Source: Desulfovibrio sp.
GTDB lineage: Bacteria > Desulfobacterota > Desulfovibrionia > Desulfovibrionales > Desulfovibrionaceae
Length of the DNA: 37,946 nt
NCBI GenBank assembly: GCA_031291035.1
Contig: JAISLI010000004.1
Coordinates: 1-37,946, forward strand
Direction: 5' to 3'
Shown here: positions 7,666 through 15,223 of the stretch, one piece after another
How the letters are laid out: every line of letters begins with the position of its first letter
How positions within the stretch are numbered: position 1 is the first letter of the stretch
Position numbers and translations under genes: made by a program
Notes under the pieces: generated by a model
What the model was told of the DNA's origin: nothing
The model's database searches: none
What the model saw: only the letters and a program-made list of their open reading frames with translations

Positions 7666-7804
7666 TGATTTTGAAAGGCAGATCAAAGACGGCACAGCCA
7701 CGGTCAGCATGGAGTTGCTGACCTTTCTCAAGGATTGGCTCATCAAGCACATCGCCGGCACGGATCCCGGATATGTGCCCTATCTTCAGGGCCGGTCCAA
7801 ATAA
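7643..7804 (+). pseudogene. Bacteriohemerythrin, C-terminal remnant
   Basis: In the frame ending at 7804 the sequence reads KFVARLDDFERQIKDGTATV, then SMELLTFLKDWLIKHIAGTD and a short end. FLKDWL..HI.GTD is the last helix of bacterial hemerythrins, with the His and Asp iron ligands. The front two-thirds, with the other His ligands, is absent and replaced by IS110-like sequence in another frame. Hemerythrins bind O2 in many Desulfovibrio. The remnant cannot fold as a four-helix bundle. It converges on the FMN reductase gene 14 bp away. Confidence 0.7.
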
Positions 7805-7818
7805 AAAGGCCTTGAGCG

Positions 7819-8376
7819 TTATTTCCCGGACAGGGTGTTCCCGGATATCCAGGCGGCGAAGTCGGCCAGAAAAGACGCGAGAAAGGTCCGCGTTCTCTCT
7901 GCGGCAATGCCTCCGTCCGCCGCGAAAAAATTCGCTGTGTACTGTAAGTATATTTCCGGGCGGGTCATCTGCACGGCGCCCAGAAAACCCAGCAGCGAAC
8001 GCAGTTGCGACTGGCAGACGGCCGTTCCCACAGCCCCGGGGCTCATGCCGACAGAGGCCATGCACTTGCCGGTCCACACTCCCTTGCCGTAGGGGCGGCT
8101 CCCCCAGTCCAGAGCGTTTTTGAGTACAGCCGGAAAACTGCGATTGTACTCGGGAGTGACAATCAGCACACCGTCGGCGGCGGCAACGGTTTTTTTCATT
8201 TCCTCGACCTCGGCCGGAAGATCGTTTTCCATATCTTCATTGAAAAGAGGAACGCCCTCCAGCCTGACGGACTCAAAGCTGAACTGTTCCCGGCCAAGTG
8301 CCGCCAAGGCGTCAGCCAGTCTTCGGTTGATGGAGTTTTTGCGCAACGAGGGTACAATTACCGCCAGTTTGTGCAT
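7819..8376 (-). CDS. NADPH-dependent FMN reductase family protein
   Basis: 185 residues. Flavodoxin-like fold of the ChrR/YieF/SsuE type: starts HKLAVIVPSLRKNSINRRLA (phosphate-binding loop with S..N), and has the family motif TPEYNRSFPAVLKNALDWGS (about residues 81-100). Such enzymes use NAD(P)H to reduce FMN, quinones, chromate or azo dyes in the cytoplasm, and help against oxidative stress. ATG 8376 is preceded by AAGGCGG; an upstream ATG at 8424 adds an unconserved tail. Single-gene unit, convergent with the hemerythrin remnant. Substrate unknown. Confidence 0.85.
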   Translation of the reverse strand: MHKLAVIVPSLRKNSINRRLADALAALGREQFSFESVRLEGVPLFNEDMENDLPAEVEEMKKTVAAADGVLIVTPEYNRSFPAVLKNALDWGSRPYGKGVWTGKCMASVGMSPGAVGTAVCQSQLRSLLGFLGAVQMTRPEIYLQYTANFFAADGGIAAERTRTFLASFLADFAAWISGNTLSGK

Positions 8377-8572
8377 GATGACCGCCTTTTTTCTGCATTT
8401 TACAGGCGGCCCGCGTGAAGTCAAGCAGTCTGTCCCTCACAGCGGGCAATCGAATGAACAATATAACCGATTGAACATATCATGACAAATATCCTCTGAT
8501 TTTATGGACAATCGTGGATTATACATTCATTTTTGATTTAGAAATGGAATAAATGATGATTGTCCCGGCAAT

Positions 8573-8977
8573 CTATCTTGCGAACGGGATAATGTTGGCC
8601 GCGCGGGGCGGCATTTCGGCCCCTTCCGTGCCGGAGCGCGTCCTGGCGGCGTAATTGGCCTGGCAGTACGGGCAGTGCAGACCGTGCCGGCATTTTTCCA
8701 GCCGCGCGAGACCTCCTTCGTTTTCATAGCAGCCCGGGCAGAACGGGCCCTGCTTGAGACCGCTTGTCTTCAGCCAGTAGAAGCCGTTTTCCTTATAGAG
8801 ATTCTGGGCGAGATAAAGAATGTCCTCAAAGGTTTGCACGCGGACTTTGAGCATATTCATCTCATCCCGCAACGCGATAAAGCTGGACTGCATTTCCATG
8901 AGACGGTGCCGCGCCTTTCCCGTCTGGCCCTGGGCAAAGAGGTCGTTGATTTCTTTGAAGCGGCGATAGTTGAGCAT
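8573..8977 (-). CDS. Small coiled-coil and zinc-ribbon protein, unknown function
   Basis: 134 residues, family not recognised. Residues about 1-60 are helical and charged (likely coiled coil). A probable zinc ribbon follows: CPGC (C80, C83), then C96 and CPYC (C102, C105). The tail is Arg- and Pro-rich and ends ANIIPFAR. A sigma-28-like site (9007-9033) lies about 30 bp upstream, and the gene lies next to flagellar genes transcribed in the same direction, so a motility-linked role is possible but unproven. Start ATG 8977 has GGATGG upstream. Downstream, 8377-8572 is AT-rich with no gene seen. Confidence 0.7.
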   Translation of the reverse strand: MLNYRRFKEINDLFAQGQTGKARHRLMEMQSSFIALRDEMNMLKVRVQTFEDILYLAQNLYKENGFYWLKTSGLKQGPFCPGCYENEGGLARLEKCRHGLHCPYCQANYAARTRSGTEGAEMPPRAANIIPFAR

Positions 8978-9006
8978 GTCGGTTCCATCCGTCGTATGCT
9001 TTGTCT

Positions 9007-9033
9007 ATCGGAATGCCCGGTTGAAACCTTTAG
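9007..9033 (-). promoter_or_regulatory. Possible sigma-28 (FliA) promoter of the zinc-ribbon gene
   Basis: Minus strand TAAAG (9033-9029), then a 15-nt gap and TCCGATA (9013-9007). The consensus is TAAAG, 14 nt, GCCGATAA, so this has one extra base in the spacer and one mismatch at the start of the -10. Predicted start near 9000, 5' leader about 22 nt. Confidence 0.4.
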
Positions 9034-9120
9034 ATTTGAGGAATGCAGCAATATTCATAGAATATAGAATAATTATGTGAATATATTATATTTATTTGAT
9101 CCGTTTTTCTAAAAAATACT

Positions 9121-9156
9121 AGAGCAAATTAACATTGAAAATGTATAATTTGCTCT
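9121..9156. repeat. 36-bp palindrome with the AGAGCAA ends of the repeat family
   Basis: AGAGCAAATTA (9121-9131) is mirrored by TAATTTGCTCT (9146-9156), with ACAT/ATGT pairing inside. The AGAGCAA ends match the tips of the three-hairpin repeat. It stands 4 bp from copy B in an AT-rich gap. Confidence 0.65.
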
Positions 9157-9160
9157 GCAG

Positions 9161-9246
9161 GAATTTGCCCGCAAATCCTTGCCGTGAGATTGTCGCAAGG
9201 TGGATTTACTCCGCCGCAAGCGACAATTTCAAAGCGAAATTGCTCT
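9161..9246 (-). repeat. Three-hairpin dispersed repeat, copy B
   Basis: Read on the minus strand from 9246: AGAGCAATTTCGC, TTTGAAATTG, GTCGCTTGCGGCGGA-gtaaa-TCCACCTTGCGAC, then CGGCAAGGATTTGC and GGGCAAATTCC. Hairpin 3 is present here but imperfect. Lies 17 bp past the fliI stop, where the RNA hairpins could end or protect the fli transcript. Confidence 0.8.
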
Positions 9247-9263
9247 AAAAACATGTACAATAA

Positions 9264-10745
9264 TTATAGAGGCGGGGAAACCGACGCATTCGGCTGTTGC
9301 GTCTGGGGAAGGGGGGCGGACAAAGCGCGCAGTTGCTCAAAACTTTGCTTCAGGAATTGCGGTTCGCCGACATCCTGGCGCAAAAAGGCGTTGATGGCCG
9401 GCATTCGCGCGATGGCTTCATCAATTTCCGGATTGCTCCCCCTGACATACGCGCCGATATTGACCATGTCTTCCACGCGGCGGTAGGCGCTCATCAACCT
9501 GGTGACGACATGGCCGGCCCTGATGTCGTCTTTCGCGCAGATGTCGGAGCGCAGGCGGCTGATGGAACGCAGTATGTCAATGGAAGGGTAATGCCCCTGG
9601 TCGGCCAGCTCGCGCGTCAGCACGATGTGTCCGTCCAGAATGGAGCGCACGGCGTCCGCTATGGGTTCGGTAAAGTCGTCGCCGTCCACAAGAACGGTAT
9701 ATATCCCGGTGATGGTTCCTTTGTCGGAGCGGCCGGCGCGTTCGAGAAGTTTGGGCAGCTGGGCGAAAACAGTGGGAGTATAGCCCTTGGTTGTGGGGGG
9801 TTCCCCCACGGCAAGGCCGACTTCTCTGGCGGCCATGGCAAAGCGGGTGACGGAATCCATCATGAGGAGCACGTCTTTTCCCTTGTCCCGAAAATATTCG
9901 GCCACGGTGGTGGCGGCATAGGCCGCGCGCATGCGCACCAGCGGCGACTGGTCGGACGTGGCGACAACAAGGACGGAGCGCGCCATGCCTTCCGGGCCAA
10001 GGTCACGTTCCATAAATTCCAGCACTTCCCGACCCCGTTCGCCAATGAGGCCGATGACGTTGACATCGGCCCTGGTGTAGCGGGCCATCATGCCCATGAG
10101 GGTGGATTTGCCGACGCCGGAGCCGGCCATGATTCCCACGCGCTGGCCTTTGCCCAAGGTAAGCAGGCTGTTGACGGCGCGCACGCCCACATCCAGAATA
10201 TCGGTAATGCGCGGCCGCTGGAGCGGAGCCGGAGGCTCCGCATAAATGGGCGCGAATTCAGGAGGCCATTTTTCCTTGGCCTTGTGCGCCCATTGCGGTA
10301 AAAAATTGAGCTGCTCCGCCATGTCGCGCTCAAAAATTTTCCGTCCGGAGTCGTCGCGCCCGGGAAGCGGCATGCGGCTTGGGTCCGCGTTTACCGGCGG
10401 CCCCGCATCCAGAGGGACGCCGAAGGCGTTCAGGGCGCGGCCCAGCACGTCCGGCCCCACGGGAAAAACGGGCGGCAGGCTGGTATTGCGTATGCGGCTG
10501 CCCGGACGAATGCCGCGCATGTCCCCATACGGCATGAAAAGCAGATTCCCGTCCCGAAATCCCACAACTTCGGCGGCAATGCCGTCGTCTCCGTCCCGCG
10601 GCATGAGGTGGCACACCGCCCCCAACGGCGCGCGCAACCCGCTGCCTTCCACAACCAGGCCCACAACCTTGTTGACCTTGCCGTACAGGCGGGTGGGGTT
10701 TGAAGTCTGCAAAAGCCGGATGCAGGTGCGCGGGTCAAGCTTCAT
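9264..10745 (-). CDS. fliI: Flagellar type III export ATPase FliI
   Basis: 493 residues, longer than the usual 440-460. Rossmann-type ATPase: Walker A GSGVGKSTLM (208-217), the segment ERGREVLEFMERDLG (236-250), Walker B DVLLMMDSVTRFA (291-303). Cytoplasmic hexamer that, with FliH, feeds substrates to the flagellar export gate. About 35-40 extra residues (roughly 125-170, RMPLPGRDDSGRKIFERDMA onward) lie between the N-domain and the ATPase core, compared with E. coli FliI as I recall it. ATG 10745 was chosen because KLDPRTC starts the domain; it overlaps fliH by 11 bp. Last gene of the fli cluster; no fliJ follows. Confidence 0.95.
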   Translation of the reverse strand: MKLDPRTCIRLLQTSNPTRLYGKVNKVVGLVVEGSGLRAPLGAVCHLMPRDGDDGIAAEVVGFRDGNLLFMPYGDMRGIRPGSRIRNTSLPPVFPVGPDVLGRALNAFGVPLDAGPPVNADPSRMPLPGRDDSGRKIFERDMAEQLNFLPQWAHKAKEKWPPEFAPIYAEPPAPLQRPRITDILDVGVRAVNSLLTLGKGQRVGIMAGSGVGKSTLMGMMARYTRADVNVIGLIGERGREVLEFMERDLGPEGMARSVLVVATSDQSPLVRMRAAYAATTVAEYFRDKGKDVLLMMDSVTRFAMAAREVGLAVGEPPTTKGYTPTVFAQLPKLLERAGRSDKGTITGIYTVLVDGDDFTEPIADAVRSILDGHIVLTRELADQGHYPSIDILRSISRLRSDICAKDDIRAGHVVTRLMSAYRRVEDMVNIGAYVRGSNPEIDEAIARMPAINAFLRQDVGEPQFLKQSFEQLRALSAPLPQTQQPNASVSPPL

Positions 10746-12126
10746 GGCTTTCCCCGCCGGGCAGGAAACCGCCTTCGGCAAAAACCGAGGAAGCATCCGC
10801 AGAAGCGTTCGGGGAGGTCTCGGCTTCTCCAGAAAAAAGTTCGTCCTCCAACTCCTTCACTGTGGGATCCGTTTTTTCGGCAACGTCGAAGTCCGCTTCA
10901 GTATCCGCGTCCGGCCCGGATTGCGCGTCGTCTCCCGCGTGGGCTTTTGCTGCGTCAGGGGCCGGAGCTTCAGAAGATGTCTGTTTTGCCTCCCCGCCGG
11001 GAGTCAGTTCCGGCAGGGCGCCGGCTCCGGATTCCGCCGGCATTGCGTCGGATACGGTTTCAGCGGGCGACTGCTCGGGGGAATCCGCGGGCGGCTCCGG
11101 CAAGTTGGGGACATCGTCCATTTCAGGGGCGTCTCCGGAAAGGGGAGCGGGCACGGCACCGACGGGCGGCGGCATCAGGCGCGTAATTCTCTCCACTTCC
11201 CGTTCCACAAGCTCACCCATGTCCTTTCCATCCACTGGGGCATGATCGACTTCGTCTTCACCGGCGGGCAGAACAAGGTTTGCCAGAACGCCCCGCACCG
11301 TTTCCCGGAAGTATTCCCGCCGGCTTTCCACGCTGCCGTGAGCGTTTTCCACCGTAAAGTCGCCGTGTTCCATACCGGCGTCCGCTGTGACGGCCCATTG
11401 CTTGAGATCAGGAGCCCTTTCCCGGGCGGCGGCGAACAATTCGCTGACCTGCGCCACGTCTTCAGGATGAACGCGCAGGGTCAGAATGGCGCGCTCTTCC
11501 AGCATATCCAGAGAGTTGAGTACGAGCGCGCGCAGGATATTTTCATGCTCGCTCCCGAGCGTCCAGCCTGTGCCGGCCGTTACCGCCGCGCGGGCGAGTT
11601 CGGCGACATCCTCGCGCCAGAAGGCGGTTATGCTCCGGCGCTGGGCTTCGACGGCGCGCAGGAGCGCCGCCAGCGAGGCTCCGAGTTCTGCCCGGAATTC
11701 CATCAACTCCGCTCCCGCCTGCTTCATGCCGGTCTGAAAACCTTCACTGTGGGCCGCGCTGCGAATTTCCCCGGCTTCCTGCCTGAGGGCGGCGGCGGCT
11801 TCCCGCTCTTCCGTCGCTCTGGCGTATGCAGCTTCGGCGGCGGCTTTCAGTGCCCCGCTTTCCCGTTCAAGCCGGAGAGAATGCTCTCCGGCCTCCCGTT
11901 TTGCGTCCTCAAGGATTTTTTCCCGTTCGGCATAGGCGGCGGCCAATATTTCCCGCGCGCGTTCCGCGGCCCTTGCCCGCACGTTCTCCAAATAGTCCCG
12001 CTGAAGCTGCCGCCCTTGCCGTTCCTTGCGCAAAGGCTCCTGCATGGCGGCAAGTTCGGCCATGTCGGCCTCACGCTCCCCCATAAAAACGGTTCCCCAT
12101 TTTTTACGCAGTTCATCTGATGCCAT
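10735..12126 (-). CDS. fliH: FliH-like flagellar export regulator with long acidic tail
   Basis: 463 residues; ordinary FliH is about 230-270. Residues 1-160 are charged, Ala/Glu-rich and coiled-coil-like; 165-288 resemble the globular FliH/YscL C-domain, ending REYFRETVRGVLANLVLP. From about 289 to the end the chain is rich in Pro, Glu, Asp, Ala and Ser, without clear folds (for example PEMDDVPNLPEPPADSPEQS). FliH binds FliI as a dimer and restrains its ATPase, and tethers it to the motor. Position between fliG and fliI supports the call. The Shine-Dalgarno before ATG 12126 is weak; no better start is seen. Whether the tail belongs to the native protein or came from a fusion is open. Confidence 0.85.
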   Translation of the reverse strand: MASDELRKKWGTVFMGEREADMAELAAMQEPLRKERQGRQLQRDYLENVRARAAERAREILAAAYAEREKILEDAKREAGEHSLRLERESGALKAAAEAAYARATEEREAAAALRQEAGEIRSAAHSEGFQTGMKQAGAELMEFRAELGASLAALLRAVEAQRRSITAFWREDVAELARAAVTAGTGWTLGSEHENILRALVLNSLDMLEERAILTLRVHPEDVAQVSELFAAARERAPDLKQWAVTADAGMEHGDFTVENAHGSVESRREYFRETVRGVLANLVLPAGEDEVDHAPVDGKDMGELVEREVERITRLMPPPVGAVPAPLSGDAPEMDDVPNLPEPPADSPEQSPAETVSDAMPAESGAGALPELTPGGEAKQTSSEAPAPDAAKAHAGDDAQSGPDADTEADFDVAEKTDPTVKELEDELFSGEAETSPNASADASSVFAEGGFLPGGESHEA

Positions 12127-12186
12127 AAGCGGATACCGTGTTGATTTTACAGTGATTACAACATTGTGCGAAAGCGCGCCGGAGTT

Positions 12187-13182
12187 CTATACAAAAACGT
12201 CCCCCGTGCCGCGGCTGACAATGACCTTGTTTTCCGCCTCCAACCGGCGCACGGTTTTGACGATGTTCTGCTGCGCCCCTTCCACGTCCGAAAGTTTCAC
12301 CGGCCCCATGTACTCCAGCGCTTCGCGTATCATGTTGGCCGCGCGCTCGGACATGTTTTTGAAGAATTTATCTTTCAGTTCATCGCTCGCGCCGCGCAGG
12401 GCCAGGGTGAGCTCCTCGTTGGACGTCTCTTTGAGCACTTCGCGCATGCCGCGGTCATCAATATTCTTGCAGTCTTCAAAGACAAACATGAGATTGCGGA
12501 TTTCTTCGGCCATCTGGGCGGAATCTTCCTCAATTTCAGAGAGTACCTCTTCCTCGGTGGCGCGATCGACGGCGTTGAGTATTTCCGCCACGGACTGCAC
12601 ACCGCCGACTTTTTTGCCTTCCTTGCCTCCCATGGCGATGAGTTGGCTTGTCAGCACCTTGTCCACCTCCATAAGCATTTCCGCAGGCACGGATTCAAGG
12701 CGGGCCAGACGCATAAGCACTTCCGTCCGAACGCCGGCCGGAAGATTCGTCAATAAATTGGCGGCCTGGTCCGGATGAAGATGACCCAGAATAAGCGCGA
12801 GCGTCTGCGGATGTTCGTTGCGCAGGATTTGGGAAAGCAGACGCGGGCTGACTTGCTCAAGGCCGCGGAAAGGCGCCGGCCCGGTATCCAGAGAGAGGGA
12901 GTCCATGATATATTTTGCGGTTTCCGGATCCAGGTTTTTGACGATCAGGCGTTTTAACGTGTCGCTGCCGCCGGTGATCATGTCCACGCCTTCAACAAGG
13001 GATTCATGAAAATCGCGCAATACTTCTTCCACCATTTCCCTGGGAACCGGTTCAAGCTCCACAATGGCCTTGGAAATGGCGGCGATTTCCTGCCTGTCCA
13101 TGCGCTTGAAGATATCGGCCGTGAATTTGTCGCCCATGGCGAGCAAAAGCACCGCAGTACGCTGTTGGCCGGTCAGTTCCAT
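12187..13182 (-). CDS. fliG: Flagellar motor switch protein FliG
   Basis: 331 residues, normal length. Three domains: N-domain (1-100, ELTGQQRTAVLLLAMGDKFT), which binds the FliF tail; middle domain with the EHPQ motif (123-126), which binds FliM; and C-domain (230-331) with charged residues in the torque helix (DDRGMREVLKE, about 242-252, and later). FliG sits on the cytoplasmic face of the MS ring and makes torque with the stator. CAGGAGAA precedes ATG 13182. It follows the small FliF-tail-like gene by 31 bp; 60 bp separate it from fliH. Confidence 0.97.
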   Translation of the reverse strand: MELTGQQRTAVLLLAMGDKFTADIFKRMDRQEIAAISKAIVELEPVPREMVEEVLRDFHESLVEGVDMITGGSDTLKRLIVKNLDPETAKYIMDSLSLDTGPAPFRGLEQVSPRLLSQILRNEHPQTLALILGHLHPDQAANLLTNLPAGVRTEVLMRLARLESVPAEMLMEVDKVLTSQLIAMGGKEGKKVGGVQSVAEILNAVDRATEEEVLSEIEEDSAQMAEEIRNLMFVFEDCKNIDDRGMREVLKETSNEELTLALRGASDELKDKFFKNMSERAANMIREALEYMGPVKLSDVEGAQQNIVKTVRRLEAENKVIVSRGTGDVFV

Positions 13183-13213
13183 TGTTTTCTCCTGAGACGG
13201 TTACATCGCGACA

Positions 13214-13426
13214 TTATTTGTCATCTCCCGTGATCCATCGCTGAACCAGGCGGACAGCCTGCGCCATGTGCCGTTCCGTAATACGGAAGATACGCATTTT
13301 GAGCGTTTCAATCCGTTGGATGCATTCCTTTTGGGCGTGCCGCCGGGCTTTCAGTTCAGCCAGCGACGGCCCGTCCCCGTCCGGCGGCGACAAGGCTGGA
13401 CGCTCAGGCTGCTTTAGCTGTTTCAT
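13214..13426 (-). CDS. Small protein resembling the FliF FliG-binding tail
   Basis: 70 residues, not a named family to my knowledge. Residues 39-65 (from IETLKMRIFRITERH onward) align without gaps with FliF residues about 514-540 (IEALKAHIFALSDNH onward): 12 of 27 identical, most others conservative, including the closing Q..V.LV..W. That FliF stretch is the part known to bind FliG-N. Residues 1-38 are Pro/Arg/Lys-rich and different. It overlaps the fliF end by 23 bp, in another frame, and lies 31 bp before fliG, so it would be co-translated with both. Start ATG 13426 has GGATGAAG upstream. A role as competitor, chaperone or extra anchor for FliG is inference. Confidence 0.7.
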   Translation of the reverse strand: MKQLKQPERPALSPPDGDGPSLAELKARRHAQKECIQRIETLKMRIFRITERHMAQAVRLVQRWITGDDK

Positions 13427-15053
13427 TGGTCTTCATCCAGCTGCGCACAAGGGACACCACCTGTTCCAGGTGGTTGTCCGACAGGGCGAAGATGTGCGCT
13501 TTAAGGGCTTCAATATCTTTGTAATAGAGTTCGTCTTCATCCGCTGTTTCGCCCGCGCTCTCGCCGGCGGCTTTCGCTTCGTTTTCCAGCGCTTCATACA
13601 GGGCGAGCTGCTCTTCGGCCGCAGGCAGGCCTTCAAGTCCCTCCACCATTTCACCCGCCTCCACCTTGGGCCGTATAAGCGCCATGACAACCGGACGGAC
13701 AACAAGCATCAGGAAAATGAAAGCCAGAAGCGCTTTCAGCAGGGGTTTGCCCAGGCGTTCGGCATAACTGGCCACCATATCCCCCAGGTTGGGCTCCCTG
13801 GGCGGTTCTGAATCCGAAAAGGGGGCGGAGGTCACCTCCAGTGAGTCGCCCCGCGCCTTGTCCAGCCCCACAGCGTTTGAGACAAGCTGGCGCACGCTTT
13901 CGAGTTCTTCCTTTTTGCGGGGCACAAAGCTCCAGATGCCGTCTTTCTTTTCATATACGCCGTCTATGATAACCGCAACCGTCAGCCTGCGCAAATCTCC
14001 CGGGTTGGCTACGATCTGCTGTTCTTCCTTGTTGATCTCATAGTTGGTTGTACGGGTTTCGCGGCTGCCGTTCTGGTTGGAAACAGAGCCGGTAATGCCG
14101 TCGCCACGAAAATTGGCATCCGGCGCCCCGGCTTCCAGATTGGCGCGTCCCTGCTGGCTTTCTTCGCTGCGTTGCTCGCTGCGCACGGCCGTTTTTTCCG
14201 GATCGAACAGTTCGCGGCGAATGGTTTTTTGACTGTAGTCCATGTCGGCATTGACCTTGGCGATAACGCGCCCGGGGCCGAAGAGAGGCTGCAGAAGTTC
14301 TTCTATGCGGCGCTCAAGGCTGCGCTGAAGCTGCATGCGGTGCTCCAGCTGCGTCTTGTTGCTGCCCGCCATGTCGTCCTCTTCCGGCTGATAGAGAACT
14401 TTTCCGCCGTTGTCCGTAATGGAGATATGCTGTTTGTCAAGGCCTTCAACCGCCATGAGCGTCATATTGAGGATGGCGTTTATTTCCTTCTGGTCGGGTT
14501 TCTGATTGGGCCTTTTCAGTTTCAGCACCACGGAGGCCGAGGGAGGCTGGCGCTCTTCCACAAAGAGGGAGCGATGCGGCATGACAAGATGCACGCGGGC
14601 GTTTTCGACACTGGGAAATTCGCTTATGGTGCGGGCGAGTTCGCCTTGGAGCGCGCGGGTATAGTTGATTTTCTGCACAAAGTCGGTTTGTCCGACTTTG
14701 ACTTTGTCAAAAATTTCAAAACCTATGCCTTGCCCGACAAGTCCGCCTTCGCCGGCGATCTTGATGCGCAGGTCATAGACGGCGGCCTTGGGAACAAGCA
14801 CGGTGGTTCCGTTGCCCGCAAGCTGATAGGGCACCTTGTCGGCTTGCAGGGCCTTGACTACATGGCTGGCGTCTTCCGGGCCGAGATTGCTGTAAAGCAC
14901 CTGGTATTCCGGTCGGTTCATCCAGATGGAAAGGCCGATGGCTCCGGCCAGCAACAGAACCGCCCCGCAGGAGAGGGCCACGCGCTGCGTGAGGCCCAGT
15001 TTGCCCCAGATGCCCGTGAGAGTGTCTGTAAACTGCTTGATAAAAACGGGCAT
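13404..15053 (-). CDS. fliF: Flagellar MS-ring protein FliF
   Basis: 549 residues. TM1 at about 24-45, periplasmic ring-building motifs between (for example ARVHLVMPHRSLFVEERQPP, then SASVVLKL), TM2 at about 437-459, and a cytoplasmic tail whose last 35 residues (from about 514) form the FliG-binding segment. FliF makes the MS ring, the first structure of the basal body in the inner membrane. ATG 15053 is preceded by GGGAG and MPVFIKQFTD fits the family start; an upstream in-frame ATG at 15173 would run through the promoter. First gene of the fli unit, behind a sigma-54-like promoter. flgB, flgC and fliE, often just upstream, are not here. Confidence 0.96.
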   Translation of the reverse strand: MPVFIKQFTDTLTGIWGKLGLTQRVALSCGAVLLLAGAIGLSIWMNRPEYQVLYSNLGPEDASHVVKALQADKVPYQLAGNGTTVLVPKAAVYDLRIKIAGEGGLVGQGIGFEIFDKVKVGQTDFVQKINYTRALQGELARTISEFPSVENARVHLVMPHRSLFVEERQPPSASVVLKLKRPNQKPDQKEINAILNMTLMAVEGLDKQHISITDNGGKVLYQPEEDDMAGSNKTQLEHRMQLQRSLERRIEELLQPLFGPGRVIAKVNADMDYSQKTIRRELFDPEKTAVRSEQRSEESQQGRANLEAGAPDANFRGDGITGSVSNQNGSRETRTTNYEINKEEQQIVANPGDLRRLTVAVIIDGVYEKKDGIWSFVPRKKEELESVRQLVSNAVGLDKARGDSLEVTSAPFSDSEPPREPNLGDMVASYAERLGKPLLKALLAFIFLMLVVRPVVMALIRPKVEAGEMVEGLEGLPAAEEQLALYEALENEAKAAGESAGETADEDELYYKDIEALKAHIFALSDNHLEQVVSLVRSWMKTNETAKAA

Positions 15054-15104
15054 GCGTTTTCTCCCGTAATATATTTGACACAAAATATGATTTGCCGGAG
15101 GAGT

Positions 15105-15121
15105 AGCAATTGCCATGCCAG
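15105..15121 (-). promoter_or_regulatory. Sigma-54-type promoter of the fliF operon
   Basis: Minus strand reads CTGGCATGGCAATTGCT. It matches the -24/-12 consensus mTGGCACGrNNNTTGCW at every fixed position but one (T for C after TGGCA), with exact spacing. Start expected near 15094, about 40 nt before fliF and with a good Shine-Dalgarno after it. Sigma-54 control of early or middle flagellar genes is common in bacteria with FlrC/FleR-type activators. Confidence 0.75.
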
Positions 15122-15156
15122 AAATGATTGTGTCCGTTCTCGCGGGAAGCGGGCGT

Positions 15157-15187
15157 GAAAAAGGGCGGTCCATGCGGACCGCCCTTC
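15157..15187 (-). terminator. Rho-independent terminator after the chemoreceptor gene
   Basis: Minus strand: AAGGGCGGTCC, loop GCAT, GGACCGCCCTT, followed by more T (TTTTTC in all). Perfect 11-bp stem, 37 bp past the stop. It separates the chemoreceptor transcript from the fliF promoter. Confidence 0.85.
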
Positions 15188-15223
15188 ATTTCGCAAGGCA
15201 ATGCCTGCTGGCCTTTGCCCGGT

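Noticed and set aside
10246-12120. A 624-codon open frame on the plus strand opposite fliI and fliH
   Set aside because: It is antisense to well-conserved fliI and to fliH, and its product has no recognisable domain; high GC makes such antisense frames common.
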